Positions 1-8,400 of a DNA stretch of 64,000 nt are shown piece by piece. The stretch is taken from assembly GCF_000819565.1 (NCBI RefSeq), contig NZ_CP004393.1, positions 2,790,001-2,854,000 on the forward strand, read 5' to 3'. A model generated the notes under the pieces. That model was not told the DNA's origin. It saw nothing but the letters and a program-made list of their open reading frames with translations, and did not search any database. This stretch comes from Celeribacter indicus (GTDB taxonomy: Bacteria > Pseudomonadota > Alphaproteobacteria > Rhodobacterales > Rhodobacteraceae). Position 1 is the stretch's first letter, and each line of letters opens with the position of its first letter. The position numbers and the translations under genes are program-made.

Positions 1-795
1 ACACTCACGATTCGACAGTTGAAAGCCCCGGTCGCAGCGCCAGCGATTACCGGACCGATCGAGATGGGCGTTTTCCGGCAGGTCGATCGCTACACAGGCG
101 TTGTTCTCGGGCTCATATCCCCGCTCGCAGCGCCATCCCGCTCCATAGGGATCAGGGTCGAGGAAGGCATTCGCCGGAAGCACTACCGGGTCGCAGCGGT
201 CATTGATCTCGAAGAAGCCCCTCTCACAGGCCCATTCCGCCCCATAGTCCGCATTGGTGAGATAGCCGTTCTCGGGCACCGCAATTGGAACGCAGGCGGC
301 AGAGGTCGCGGTGAAACCGCGCTCGCAGGCCCACCCGGAGTCCGAGGGATCGTCGGTCAGATAAGCATTGTCCGGAAGGGTGATCGGAACGCATGCGTCC
401 CGATCCTGCCGATAACCGCGCTCGCACTGCCAGTCATGTCCGGACGATTGCAGGAAAGCATTGAGCGGAACCGGGATCGCCTTGCAGGACGTGCCGCCAA
501 CCTCTTCGTATCCGCGCCGGCACGACCAGCCCGACCCGTAGGACCGTCCCGTCGCGTAAGCGTTTTCAGGAATGTCGATTGCGATGCATTCTGCACCGTT
601 CGCCCGGAACCCCAGGACACAATCCCATCCGCCGCCATAACTCCGCGCTTCTGCATTTTCCGGCACCGGCCCCATCCCGTCCTGCGCGAGGACCGGATAG
701 GCCAGCAAGGCAATCACGCCCGCGAAAGAAGCGACCTCTGCCAACCGGCTCGCCCGCGAAGACGCTGGAGAACCGATTGATGGTGCGCGGCTCAT
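1..795 (-). CDS. Cysteine-repeat exported protein, copy A (3' end outside window)
   Basis: The reading frame starts at ATG 795-793 and runs open to base 1, giving 265 codons with no stop, so the last few residues lie outside the window. An N-terminal hydrophobic stretch ending near Val-Leu-Ala-Gln looks like a signal peptide, so export is inferred. The mature part holds seven repeats of about 37 residues. Each has a core W-x-C-x-R-G-Y/F, a second Cys 7-9 residues later, and then P-x-N-A-Y/F-L. Two Cys per repeat suggest one disulfide per unit. Copy B at 21690-22493 matches repeat for repeat and ends only a few residues past the point where this copy is cut, so little is missing. The start overlaps the upstream stop as ATGA, implying translational coupling. 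I recognise no named family, and the function is unknown. Confidence 0.75.
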   Translation of the reverse strand, partial: MSRAPSIGSPASSRASRLAEVASFAGVIALLAYPVLAQDGMGPVPENAEARSYGGGWDCVLGFRANGAECIAIDIPENAYATGRSYGSGWSCRRGYEEVGGTSCKAIPVPLNAFLQSSGHDWQCERGYRQDRDACVPITLPDNAYLTDDPSDSGWACERGFTATSAACVPIAVPENGYLTNADYGAEWACERGFFEINDRCDPVVLPANAFLDPDPYGAGWRCERGYEPENNACVAIDLPENAHLDRSGNRWRCDRGFQLSNREC

Positions 796-1178
796 TCTCC
801 GTCCACCACGGATTCCGCGCGCTCCGGCGCCCCATCAACGTCGAGAGATGCCAGGCAGGCCTGCGCGATGTCGCGGTTCGGCGCCTCGGTGCCCGGCACA
901 GTCGCCCAGCCGGCCTTCATCAACGCATCCCGGCGCTGATAGCTCGAAGCCGCCCGGATCGTCGCGAACTTTTCCGCGCGTTCCGGATCGGTTCGGGCCA
1001 TGTCGAGGCAAATCGGCACCATCGCCGCGACCACATCGTCATGAGACATCGCCACCGCCCTGTCATGTGCGGTTCCGCCGGTCACCCAGCCACCCCAGGT
1101 AAAACCGGCGACGCCGACGAAAACAACGCCGATCAGGACACCGTAGATGCCCGGCTTGAGCCATTCGGGAGTTTTCAT
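792..1178 (-). CDS. Small membrane-anchored protein of unknown function, copy A
   Basis: 128 residues. The ATG at 1178 has a strong AGGAGG ribosome-binding site five bases upstream, which decides this start. The protein begins MKTPEWLKPGIYG and has one membrane span at about residues 10-33 that is rich in Gly and Val and ends in TWGGWVTGG. A soluble tail follows with paired Cys and a conserved MVP-x-C-L-x-MARTDPER segment. It is a clear paralogue of 23206-23550. Its C-terminal 14 residues differ from copy B. The stop TGA shares bases with the ATG of the cysteine-repeat gene, so the two are probably co-translated. The family is recurrent in alphaproteobacteria, but I know of no assigned function. 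Confidence 0.8.
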   Translation of the reverse strand: MKTPEWLKPGIYGVLIGVVFVGVAGFTWGGWVTGGTAHDRAVAMSHDDVVAAMVPICLDMARTDPERAEKFATIRAASSYQRRDALMKAGWATVPGTEAPNRDIAQACLASLDVDGAPERAESVVDGE

Positions 1179-1297
1179 TTCATATCCTCCTGCGGAGAAA
1201 GCGCCGCCTCGCTGTGAAAGGTCTTCCAGGTCGCAGTCAACTGCCGGTACAGCGCCTTCTCCTTCGCCTGGCTTGCGGGGAGGCCGCCGGCCTCCCT
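1175..1297 (-). pseudogene. Leftover 3' end of a gene next to the membrane-protein start
   Basis: Directly after the helicase stop, a frame without a start codon encodes 40 residues ending SEAALSPQEDMK, with its TGA overlapping the ATG at 1178. In copy B, the gene at 23547-23855 ends SETALSPSEDLK and overlaps the homologous start in the same way. This is therefore read as the surviving tail of a PAG-type gene whose 5' part was lost when the helicase gene came to lie upstream. The overlap may still serve as a coupling leader. It could also be part of a read-through product; no usable start is visible. Confidence 0.5.
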
Positions 1298-1300
1298 TCA

Positions 1301-2506
1301 TCATGCAACCATCCGCTCCGGACGCCCGCCAGCGCGCCGGCGCGACCGCCGCCTCTTCTGCGGCTTCGGCGTCTCGTCCGTGGCCTCCCAGGGGCGGCCG
1401 CCAGCAACCGCGACGCGCATGCCAAGCACCTTTTCGATGGCCTTGAGCTCCGTCACCTCATCGGCGGCACAGAACGCAATCGCGCGACCGTCACGACCGG
1501 CACGGGCCGTCCGGCCAATCCGGTGCACGTAGTTCTCGGGCACGTTCGGAAGGTCGAAATTGTAGACATGTCCCACGCCCGGAATGTCGATCCCGCGGGC
1601 CGCGACATCCGTCGCCACCAGCACATGCACCGATCCGTCCCGAAACGCACCGAGCGCCCTGTCGCGTTGGCCCTGGCTTTTGTTGCCGTGGATCGAGGCG
1701 GTCGCGAAACCGGCACGATCGAGCTGCTTCATCAACCGTTCCGCGCCATGCTTGGTGCGCGAAAAGACCAGTGCGCGGTCCTCCCGATGCCCATGCAGAA
1801 GACCGATCAGCAGGTCCTGCTTTCCTTCCTTGGTGACGAAATGCACCGAATGGGTCACCTTGTCGGCGACCTTGCCCGGCGGCGAGGCCTCGACGCGCAC
1901 GGGCTCGCTCAGGTATTCGCGGGACAGATCGGCCATCGTTTTCGGCATGGTGGCCGAAAACATCATGGTCTGGCGCTCCTTGCCGAGCATCGGCGCGATA
2001 CGGCGCAGGGCATGAATGAAACCGATATCGAGCATCTGGTCGGCCTCGTCCAACACGAGAAACCGTGTCTGGCCCAGGTCCACCGCGCGGCGGTCCAGAA
2101 GGTCGATCAAGCGGCCCGGGGTGGCCACGAGGATGTCGGTCCCGCGCGAAAGCCTCGCGGCCTGCGCGTTGATCGACTTGCCACCAACGACGAGCGTTAT
2201 GCGGAGATCCGAGGTCAGGCCGCCAAGGCTCTGGACGATCTGACCCGCGAGTTCGCGCGTCGGGGCCAGAACCAGCCCGCGGACCGATCGCGGCGCTGGC
2301 CGCTCCGGGCTCTTGGACAGCGCAACCACCAGGGGGATGCCGAAAGCGGCGGTCTTGCCGGTCCCGGTCTGGGCGATGCCCAGCACGTCGCGCCCCTGCA
2401 ATGCATGCGGGATCGCCTTTTGCTGGATCGGTGTCGGTGTATTCAGCCCCAGGCTGGCCAGCCGTGAGACCATGCGGGCATTCAGCCCGAGTTCATTGAA
2501 AGTCAT
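1301..2506 (-). CDS. rhlE: DEAD-box ATP-dependent RNA helicase, RhlE-like
   Basis: 401 residues. It unwinds short RNA duplexes using ATP in the cytoplasm, and helicases of this type help with RNA folding and decay, often in the cold. The motifs occur in order: Q motif (about 23-29, TPTPIQQKA), Walker A AQTGTGKT (45-52), PTREL (82-86), DEAD (153-156), SAT (184-186) and HRIGRTARAG in the second RecA domain. The C-terminal tail is short, rich in Arg and Lys, and typical of the RhlE group. The start at 2506 was chosen because MTFNEL begins the Q-motif domain; the 95 codons in frame upstream have no helicase content. It is divergent from the cold-shock gene, so a shared response to cold is plausible. 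Assignment to the DEAD-box family is secure; RhlE rather than another subgroup is less so. Confidence 0.9.
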   Translation of the reverse strand: MTFNELGLNARMVSRLASLGLNTPTPIQQKAIPHALQGRDVLGIAQTGTGKTAAFGIPLVVALSKSPERPAPRSVRGLVLAPTRELAGQIVQSLGGLTSDLRITLVVGGKSINAQAARLSRGTDILVATPGRLIDLLDRRAVDLGQTRFLVLDEADQMLDIGFIHALRRIAPMLGKERQTMMFSATMPKTMADLSREYLSEPVRVEASPPGKVADKVTHSVHFVTKEGKQDLLIGLLHGHREDRALVFSRTKHGAERLMKQLDRAGFATASIHGNKSQGQRDRALGAFRDGSVHVLVATDVAARGIDIPGVGHVYNFDLPNVPENYVHRIGRTARAGRDGRAIAFCAADEVTELKAIEKVLGMRVAVAGGRPWEATDETPKPQKRRRSRRRAGGRPERMVA

Positions 2507-2964
2507 GTCAATCCTTGTCCGGACCCTGGGTCCGGTATCGCCGACAAGCGCCCTCGCGCTCGTTCGGCCGGGATGCGCCCAAGCGAACACTCCGGCACCG
2601 CATTGCGCCGAGAGCCGCACCGGGCGGCGTCCCCCCTCTCGTGATGTGGGAAAACAGCGCGCCATGGCCGGGGGGCGAGAACGAACCCGCCTGCTCACGC
2701 GGCAAAGCAACGGCGCACTTCTGATGTGGGGGTTCGCAGGCTCGTTGTCAATGACGAACGGGAACGGCGCCCCTTCACCAACTAAAACCACGCCGGAGCT
2801 TTGCCGGCCTTGTATGTCGTGAACCGAAAGTCTATGTGGAAATCGCTTACGTTGTTCTATTCGAACCGCTGCCTCCGTTCATCCGGCTCTCAGTTGATCG
2901 ATCCAATCTGACTTTGCCGGGCTGCCGCATCCTGTGGGCAGCGCTTAAACAGGAGACCACGGAC
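2507..2964. other. Divergent intergenic region between helicase and cold-shock genes
   Basis: 458 bases without a convincing gene, presumably carrying both promoters. Just before the cold-shock start, GCTGCC at 2921-2926 can pair with GGCAGC at 2937-2942. This gives a small hairpin in the leader of the kind often found upstream of csp genes. I see no other structure. Confidence 0.5.
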
Positions 2965-3171
2965 ATGGCCAATGGCACCGTGAAATTTTTTAATCCTTCC
3001 AAAGGCTTCGGCTTCATCGAAACCGAAACGGGCGGCAAGGACGTCTTTGTCCACATCTCTGCCGTCGAACGCGCGGGCCTCACCGGCCTCGCGGACGCCC
3101 AGAAGGTGAGCTTCGACGTCGAAACCGGCCGTGACGGCCGCGAAAGCGCGACCAATCTCGCGCTCGTCTGA
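2965..3171 (+). CDS. cspA: Cold-shock domain protein, CspA family
   Basis: 68 residues, the normal size of a single cold-shock domain. RNP1 is seen as KGFGFIE and RNP2 as VFVHIS, the two surface motifs that bind single-stranded nucleic acid. The protein should act as a cytoplasmic RNA chaperone. The start at 2965 follows AGGAG at 2951-2955; the in-frame codons further upstream do not belong to the domain. It is divergent from the helicase gene and immediately precedes, and probably overlaps, the desaturase gene. The three together make a coherent low-temperature set acting on RNA structure and membrane fluidity. Confidence 0.92.
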   Translation: MANGTVKFFNPSKGFGFIETETGGKDVFVHISAVERAGLTGLADAQKVSFDVETGRDGRESATNLALV

Positions 3172-4441
3172 GCCGAATGTCGCCGGGCACCCTGAAGGGT
3201 GTCCGGCACCAGATGCTCTGCAAATCCGCAAAGCTCCTGTTTCCAAGCCGCCGCCGGCTCCGACAGCCACATCACGCGTCGCAGCGGCTCGCTGGACACG
3301 CCGTCTCGCTCCCTATCGAACCCCGATTCCGGCACGTAGCCGCTTCGAACTGGCCGTGACGGCCATTCCCTTTTCAGCGCTCTTCGCGCTCTCATGGGCG
3401 GCGCTCTCGGTCAGCCCTTGGCTCTCCGTCCTGCTTTCTGTGGTGAACGCGGCCTTCGTCGTGCGGCTCTTCATGATCCAGCACGATTGTGGCCACGGCG
3501 CATTATTCCGCCATCGGCGCTGGAATGACTGGGGCGGCCGCATCATCGGCGTGCTGACGCTGACACCCTACGCCGTCTGGCGCAGGACCCATGCCATCCA
3601 CCATGCCACGACCGGCAATCTGGACCGTCGCGGTGCCGGAGACATTCCAACGCTGACGGTTGCCGAGTATCGCGCGAAGCCGCTGGTCCATCGCGCCCTG
3701 TACAGGCTGGTGCGGCACCCTGCGTTCCTCTTCGGGATCGTCCCGTTCTACAGTTTCTTCCTTCAGAACCGCCTCCCGACCGGCCTCATGCGCTCCGGCT
3801 GGCGCTACTGGGCGAGCGCGCTTGGGACAGATGCCGCGATCCTGACCACGCTTGCCATACTCTACGTTCTCGGGGGCGTGCCGGTGCTGCTTTTTGTCTA
3901 TCTGCCGATGATGCTGCTCGCCGCCTCAACCGGCATGTGGCTCTTCTACGTCCAGCATCAGTTCGAGGAGACATCCTGGGACCCCGACACCGAGTGGTCG
4001 GTTCAGGCTGCGGCCATCCACGGCTCTTCCCACTATGTCCTGCCGCCGATCCTGAGATGGATCACGGCCAATATCGGCGTCCACCATGTGCATCACCTGG
4101 CGAGCCGCGTTCCCTTCTACCGCCTGCCCGAAGTCCTTCGGGACCATGCCGAACTCGCCGATATCGGGCGCCTCACCCTGCGCGACAGTCTCGGCTCCGC
4201 ACGGCTCACGCTCTGGGACGAAACCGGACGACGGCTCGTCTCGTTCTCCGAGGCACGGAAGCTGACGCCGCCGTCTCAACACGCAACGCCGTGCCTCCCC
4301 CATAACCCAGGAGATGATCCCCATGACTCGTTTCAATACTTCAGGTCGATCGAATACGGGCCACGACCTTTTCAAGGACAAGGCAAAGAAGAAAACCAAG
4401 GATCGCGCGCAGGACATGCCCGCGGCGATCCTCGTCGGTGA
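3131..4441 (+). CDS. Membrane fatty acid desaturase, copy A
   Basis: 436 residues from a GTG at 3131. The three histidine boxes of membrane di-iron desaturases are present: HDCGH (about 118-122), HAIHH (about 154-158) and HHVHH (about 317-322), between four or more hydrophobic spans. It should insert a double bond into membrane acyl chains at the inner membrane. The true start is unclear: no ATG, GTG or TTG lies between 3131 and the first conserved residues (about 65), so either this GTG, which overlaps csp, or a rare start is used. Similarity to copy B ends near SFSEARKL (about residue 379). The remaining 57 residues look unrelated and overlap the next gene by 119 bases, suggesting that the original stop was lost. 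Confidence 0.85.
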   Translation: MTAAKARPISRSSEPNVAGHPEGCPAPDALQIRKAPVSKPPPAPTATSRVAAARWTRRLAPYRTPIPARSRFELAVTAIPFSALFALSWAALSVSPWLSVLLSVVNAAFVVRLFMIQHDCGHGALFRHRRWNDWGGRIIGVLTLTPYAVWRRTHAIHHATTGNLDRRGAGDIPTLTVAEYRAKPLVHRALYRLVRHPAFLFGIVPFYSFFLQNRLPTGLMRSGWRYWASALGTDAAILTTLAILYVLGGVPVLLFVYLPMMLLAASTGMWLFYVQHQFEETSWDPDTEWSVQAAAIHGSSHYVLPPILRWITANIGVHHVHHLASRVPFYRLPEVLRDHAELADIGRLTLRDSLGSARLTLWDETGRRLVSFSEARKLTPPSQHATPCLPHNPGDDPHDSFQYFRSIEYGPRPFQGQGKEENQGSRAGHARGDPRR

Positions 4442-5000
4442 GCACGGCAGATATCAGATCAAGTCGGGCCGCCTTGCCGGGGAATATGTCGCCCGCGCGT
4501 TTCCGAAACCGCCGACGAACGCACGCGGCCTGATCGCCGAGGCGAGAGGGGCAACGGAAAAGGCAGCAATCACGGCCTTGCACAAGGCCATCGACGCCAG
4601 GGAAACCCGAAGAACCGAAGAACGCAGGATTGATCCGCGAACCGGATCCGCAATTCCGAGCATCGACGAATACATCGAAGCGATCGGCCAGGTTACCCTC
4701 TCCCACCCCCAGCGCGCGATGCTGATCGCGTTGTCTCTGGCAGACGGCGACGGATTAACAGAGCACCGGATGGCGAACGCCGCCGGGTACAAGTCTCAAA
4801 CATCGGCCCATCGATCTTTCGCGGGCGCGGGTCTGCTGATCGCCAACTACCTTTCCGTCGAGACGACCGCGGACGGGTCGTCAAGCGATCCGGAAGGCGC
4901 CTTGTTTCTGGGGTTCCGCGGAGAACCGCGCAACGAAGAGGACCCGGGAAACTGGATCCTCCACCCAGAACTGCGAGATGCTGTCCGATTTGCGCTGTGA
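4323..5000 (+). CDS. Hypothetical protein with a possible winged-helix C-terminal part
   Basis: 225 residues. The ATG at 4323 follows AGGAG at 4309-4313 by nine bases, which favours it over the in-frame ATG at 4314. The N-terminal 35 residues are Lys-rich and probably disordered. A central segment (about 35-95) is followed from about 120 by HPQRAMLIAL...HRMANAAGYKSQTSAHRSF. That order of residues resembles the small helical module in several HNH or restriction-like proteins, where an alpha-helical domain is followed by LA-x-x-x-GY. This is a weak similarity and I assign no function. It overlaps the 3' end of the desaturase gene in another frame. Confidence 0.6.
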   Translation: MTRFNTSGRSNTGHDLFKDKAKKKTKDRAQDMPAAILVGEHGRYQIKSGRLAGEYVARAFPKPPTNARGLIAEARGATEKAAITALHKAIDARETRRTEERRIDPRTGSAIPSIDEYIEAIGQVTLSHPQRAMLIALSLADGDGLTEHRMANAAGYKSQTSAHRSFAGAGLLIANYLSVETTADGSSSDPEGALFLGFRGEPRNEEDPGNWILHPELRDAVRFAL

Positions 5001-5260
5001 CCGAGACAACTTGCCGATGCCTAGAAGGACGGGCCCTTTCCGACTGGCTTGAGCAAGCCGGTTTACCTATCAAGCACAATTAATCTTTCCGCCGAACGCT
5101 GATTTGGATCAGCGCGGAAGCGGCGGATCTCTGCGATACTCCAAAATCGCACTAATGCACAACAGCGCAGCCTTCGGAATCCCAACCTGCAGCGCATGCT
5201 GTCTCCGCCTCACCGAGGCGAGATAACTTTCATATAAGCACAATCACTTAGGAGAATACC

Positions 5261-5392
5261 ATGGCGAAGGGCAAAAGCCGTCGCGGCCGTGAGGACAAGA
5301 AACCGAAGCAGAAGAAGGCTGAACCGGCTCCGGCGCCCTCCTTCAGCAAGGGCCTGACGATCGACACAAAGCCGAAGGGGAAAAAGGCCTGA
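5261..5392 (+). CDS. Small lysine-rich basic protein, 43 residues
   Basis: A short reading frame starting MAKGKSRRGREDKKPKQKK and ending in KPKGKKA. TAGGAG at 5249-5254 lies six bases before the ATG. About a third of the residues are Lys or Arg, with a Pro-Ala linker in the middle, so it is likely unstructured and able to bind nucleic acid or acidic partners. It is transcribed in the same direction as the glucan synthase gene, 96 bases upstream of that start. No homologue is recognised. The good ribosome-binding site and clean stop support it as a real gene. Confidence 0.6.
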   Translation: MAKGKSRRGREDKKPKQKKAEPAPAPSFSKGLTIDTKPKGKKA

Positions 5393-5488
5393 CCCGGCTC
5401 GTCTTGCGCGATCGCCTGGGCCTGGGAACAGAACGTGCATCCATGCGGCAAGTCGGCAAAATTGCCCGCTTGCCGACAGGGTTCTAGC

Positions 5489-8400
5489 ATGAATGCCTGG
5501 GCGCTACCTCAACTCAACCTCCGCGGCACACGCACCTCACCCTGGAAGAGCGTCGCGCCGGTGCGCGCGGAGCTTTTCGGTATCGAAAGGCTGGAGCAAC
5601 ATGCCGCCAGCCTGGCCGAGGTACAACGTATCTGCGCCTCTACACCGCGTATCGCATCACTGCGCCAGCGACTGAACGATAATGCGACGGCTCTGCGGGC
5701 CACCCGCAAGGCCTGTCTCTCAGAGTCGGCAGCGGGAAAACCTATTGTCCCCGCGGCCCAATGGCTGGTGGACAATTTTCACAGGGTCGAGGCGCAGGTG
5801 CGCGACTGCCGTACGGATTTGCCGCCCAGCTACTACAAGCTTCTGCCGAAACTTGCCCAAGGGCCGTTTCACGGTTATCCGCGAGTGTTCGAACTGATCT
5901 GGGCCTATGTCGCCCATACGGACAGCCATCTCGATGCTCCCGCACTGTCCCGCTTTCTGCGCGCCTATCAGCAGGTACAGCCCCTGACCATAGGAGAGCT
6001 CTGGGCGGTTCCGATAACGCTCCGCCTCGTCCTTCTGGAAAACCTGCGGCGGCTGGCCGACCAGATCACCTTCGGTCACAGGATGCGCCTCTCGGCGGAT
6101 GCCCTTGCGGATCGGCTCCTGGGGGACGGCCAGACCGGGATCGGGATGCCTGCAGATATTGGCGCGTCCGAGCCCCTTTCCGAGATCTTTGCCGCGCAGG
6201 TGGCGAAGAGGCTACGTGATTGCGACCCTGTCACGACTCCGGCCATCGGCTGGTTGGAGGATCGGCTGGCCAAGCAGGGGTCGAATGTCGACCTGGCGGT
6301 CCGGCATGCACAGGAGCGTCAGGGCGCCTCGAACGTCACGGTTCGAAACGTCATCACAAGCCTGCGCACGATCGCTGAGACGGACTGGCCAGAGCTCTTT
6401 GAAAGTGTCAGCCTGGTCGATGCGAAGCTGCGGGAGCATCCGGGATTTTCGGCGATGGATTTCGCCAGCCGCAACCTGTACCGCGATGCCCTCGAGGATC
6501 TCGCCCGCCACAGTGACTACAGCGAATTGGATCTGGCCGAGCAGGTGCTGGCGACGGCGGTGGCTGCGCCGGAAGCGGATGGCGACCGGATTTCCGAGCC
6601 GGAAATCCTGCGGAGAAGCGATCCGGGCTGGCATCTCCTCGCCGAGGGCCGGGAGGCGTTCGAACGCCAGATCGGCTATCGATACAGAGGATGGCATCGC
6701 CCGCAGTTCCGACCCGGTCTCGCAGGATACCTTGGCAGCATTCTTTGTGTCACTCTTGGGCTGCTTGCGCTGAGCGCATGGAGTCTGGTGGTCCTTTCCG
6801 GCCCATCCGTGTCGTGGACTGTGCTTGCGCTCTGGTTTCTCGCAGCGGTCATCCCGGCCAGCGCCGTCGCTCAACTTATCGTTGATCGCATGGTGACCTG
6901 GGCCGTACCTGCCACGGCACTGCCGGGACTGGCGCTTGAGAGCGGCGTGCCGTCTTCGCTGCGCACGCTCGTGGTTGTGCCGACAATGCTGACAAATGGC
7001 GCAGAGCTGACCGAACAACTCGAAGGGCTGGAAGTCCATTATCTGTCCGGCGCCCAAGGAGACGTGACTTTTGCAATCCTGACCGACGGGCTGGACGCCC
7101 CCGGACAGCACATGCCGGAGGATGCGCCACTTGTCGCGTTGATTGACGTCGAGGTTGCCCGACTGAACCAGGTCTACGGCGCGGGTCCCGCCGGTGCCCG
7201 CTTTCTGCACCTGCATCGTGACCGCCGTTACAACGCCGCCGAACAGATTTGGATGGGATGGGAGCGCAAACGCGGCAAGCTGCACGAGCTCAACCGTCTG
7301 TTGCGCGGTGCCGATGACACCGACTACCGCACGGCAGAGGGTCATGTGCCAGCCGTGCCTCCCGGTGTGCGCTACGTCCTGACGCTCGATTCCGACACCC
7401 GGATGCCGCGTGACGCGGCCTTGCGGCTGATCGGCAAGATCGCGCATCCGCTGAACCAGCCGATCTTCGATACGGCCCTCAGCCGGGTCAGTGCCGGTCA
7501 CGCCATTCTACAGCCGAGGATCACCCCCGCCCTGACACCGGAACGGCACGGCACGGCATTTCAGCGCGCGACCTCGGGTCCGGGCGGGATGGATCCCTAT
7601 GCTGCTGCTGCGTCGGACGTCTATCAGGATCTCTTCGGCGAGGGCTCCTTTACCGGCAAGGGTATCTACGACGTCGATGTCTTCCAGGCGGCGATGGCCG
7701 GGCGCGTGCCCGAAAACGCCCTTCTCAGCCATGACCTGCTTGAAGGCATCTTCGCCCGGGCCGGGCTCGTCTCGGACGTGGAACTGATCGAGTCCTTCCC
7801 CGACCGACAGGACCTCGCCGCGCGGCGCATCCATCGCTGGTGTCGAGGCGACTGGCAACTGCTGCCCTGGCTTGGCCGGGAAGGCGGGCTGGGCGCGCTG
7901 GGACGGGTCAAGGTGCTGGACACGCTGCGCCGCTCGTTGTTGGCCCCGGCCACGCTTGTCCTGTTGACACTGGGGTGGCTTCTGACTGGCCCGGCGGCCT
8001 TGCTGGCGACGGCTCTGGCGCTGGTCGCCATGAGCCTGCCCGCTTTCCTGCACGCAGCCCTTTCCGCCGTTCCGCATCAGCGCCGCCTTCACATGGGCAA
8101 CCACCTGCGCCTGATGCAGGAAGACCTGTCGCTTGCCGTGCTGCAAACCGGGCTGGCGGTCAGCTTTCTCGCCGACGCCGCCTGGCGCGCGCTCGATGCC
8201 ATCGCCCGCACACTCTGGCGATTGACGGTCTCACGGCGGCATCTCCTGGAATGGACCACGGCGGCCTCGGTCTCGGCCGCTCCGCGCCCCGATCTGCGGG
8301 GATTTTCCCGTGCCATGGCGCCGGGGATCCTGCTGGGGCTGTCGGCCACAGGCCTGGCCGGCTTGGCCGCCCCCGGTGCGCTCCCCCTGATCCTTCCCAT

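Noticed and set aside
19..780. Open frame of 253 codons on the plus strand
   Set aside because: It is the complement of the cysteine-repeat gene, has no recognisable product and the minus-strand frame clearly encodes the repeats.
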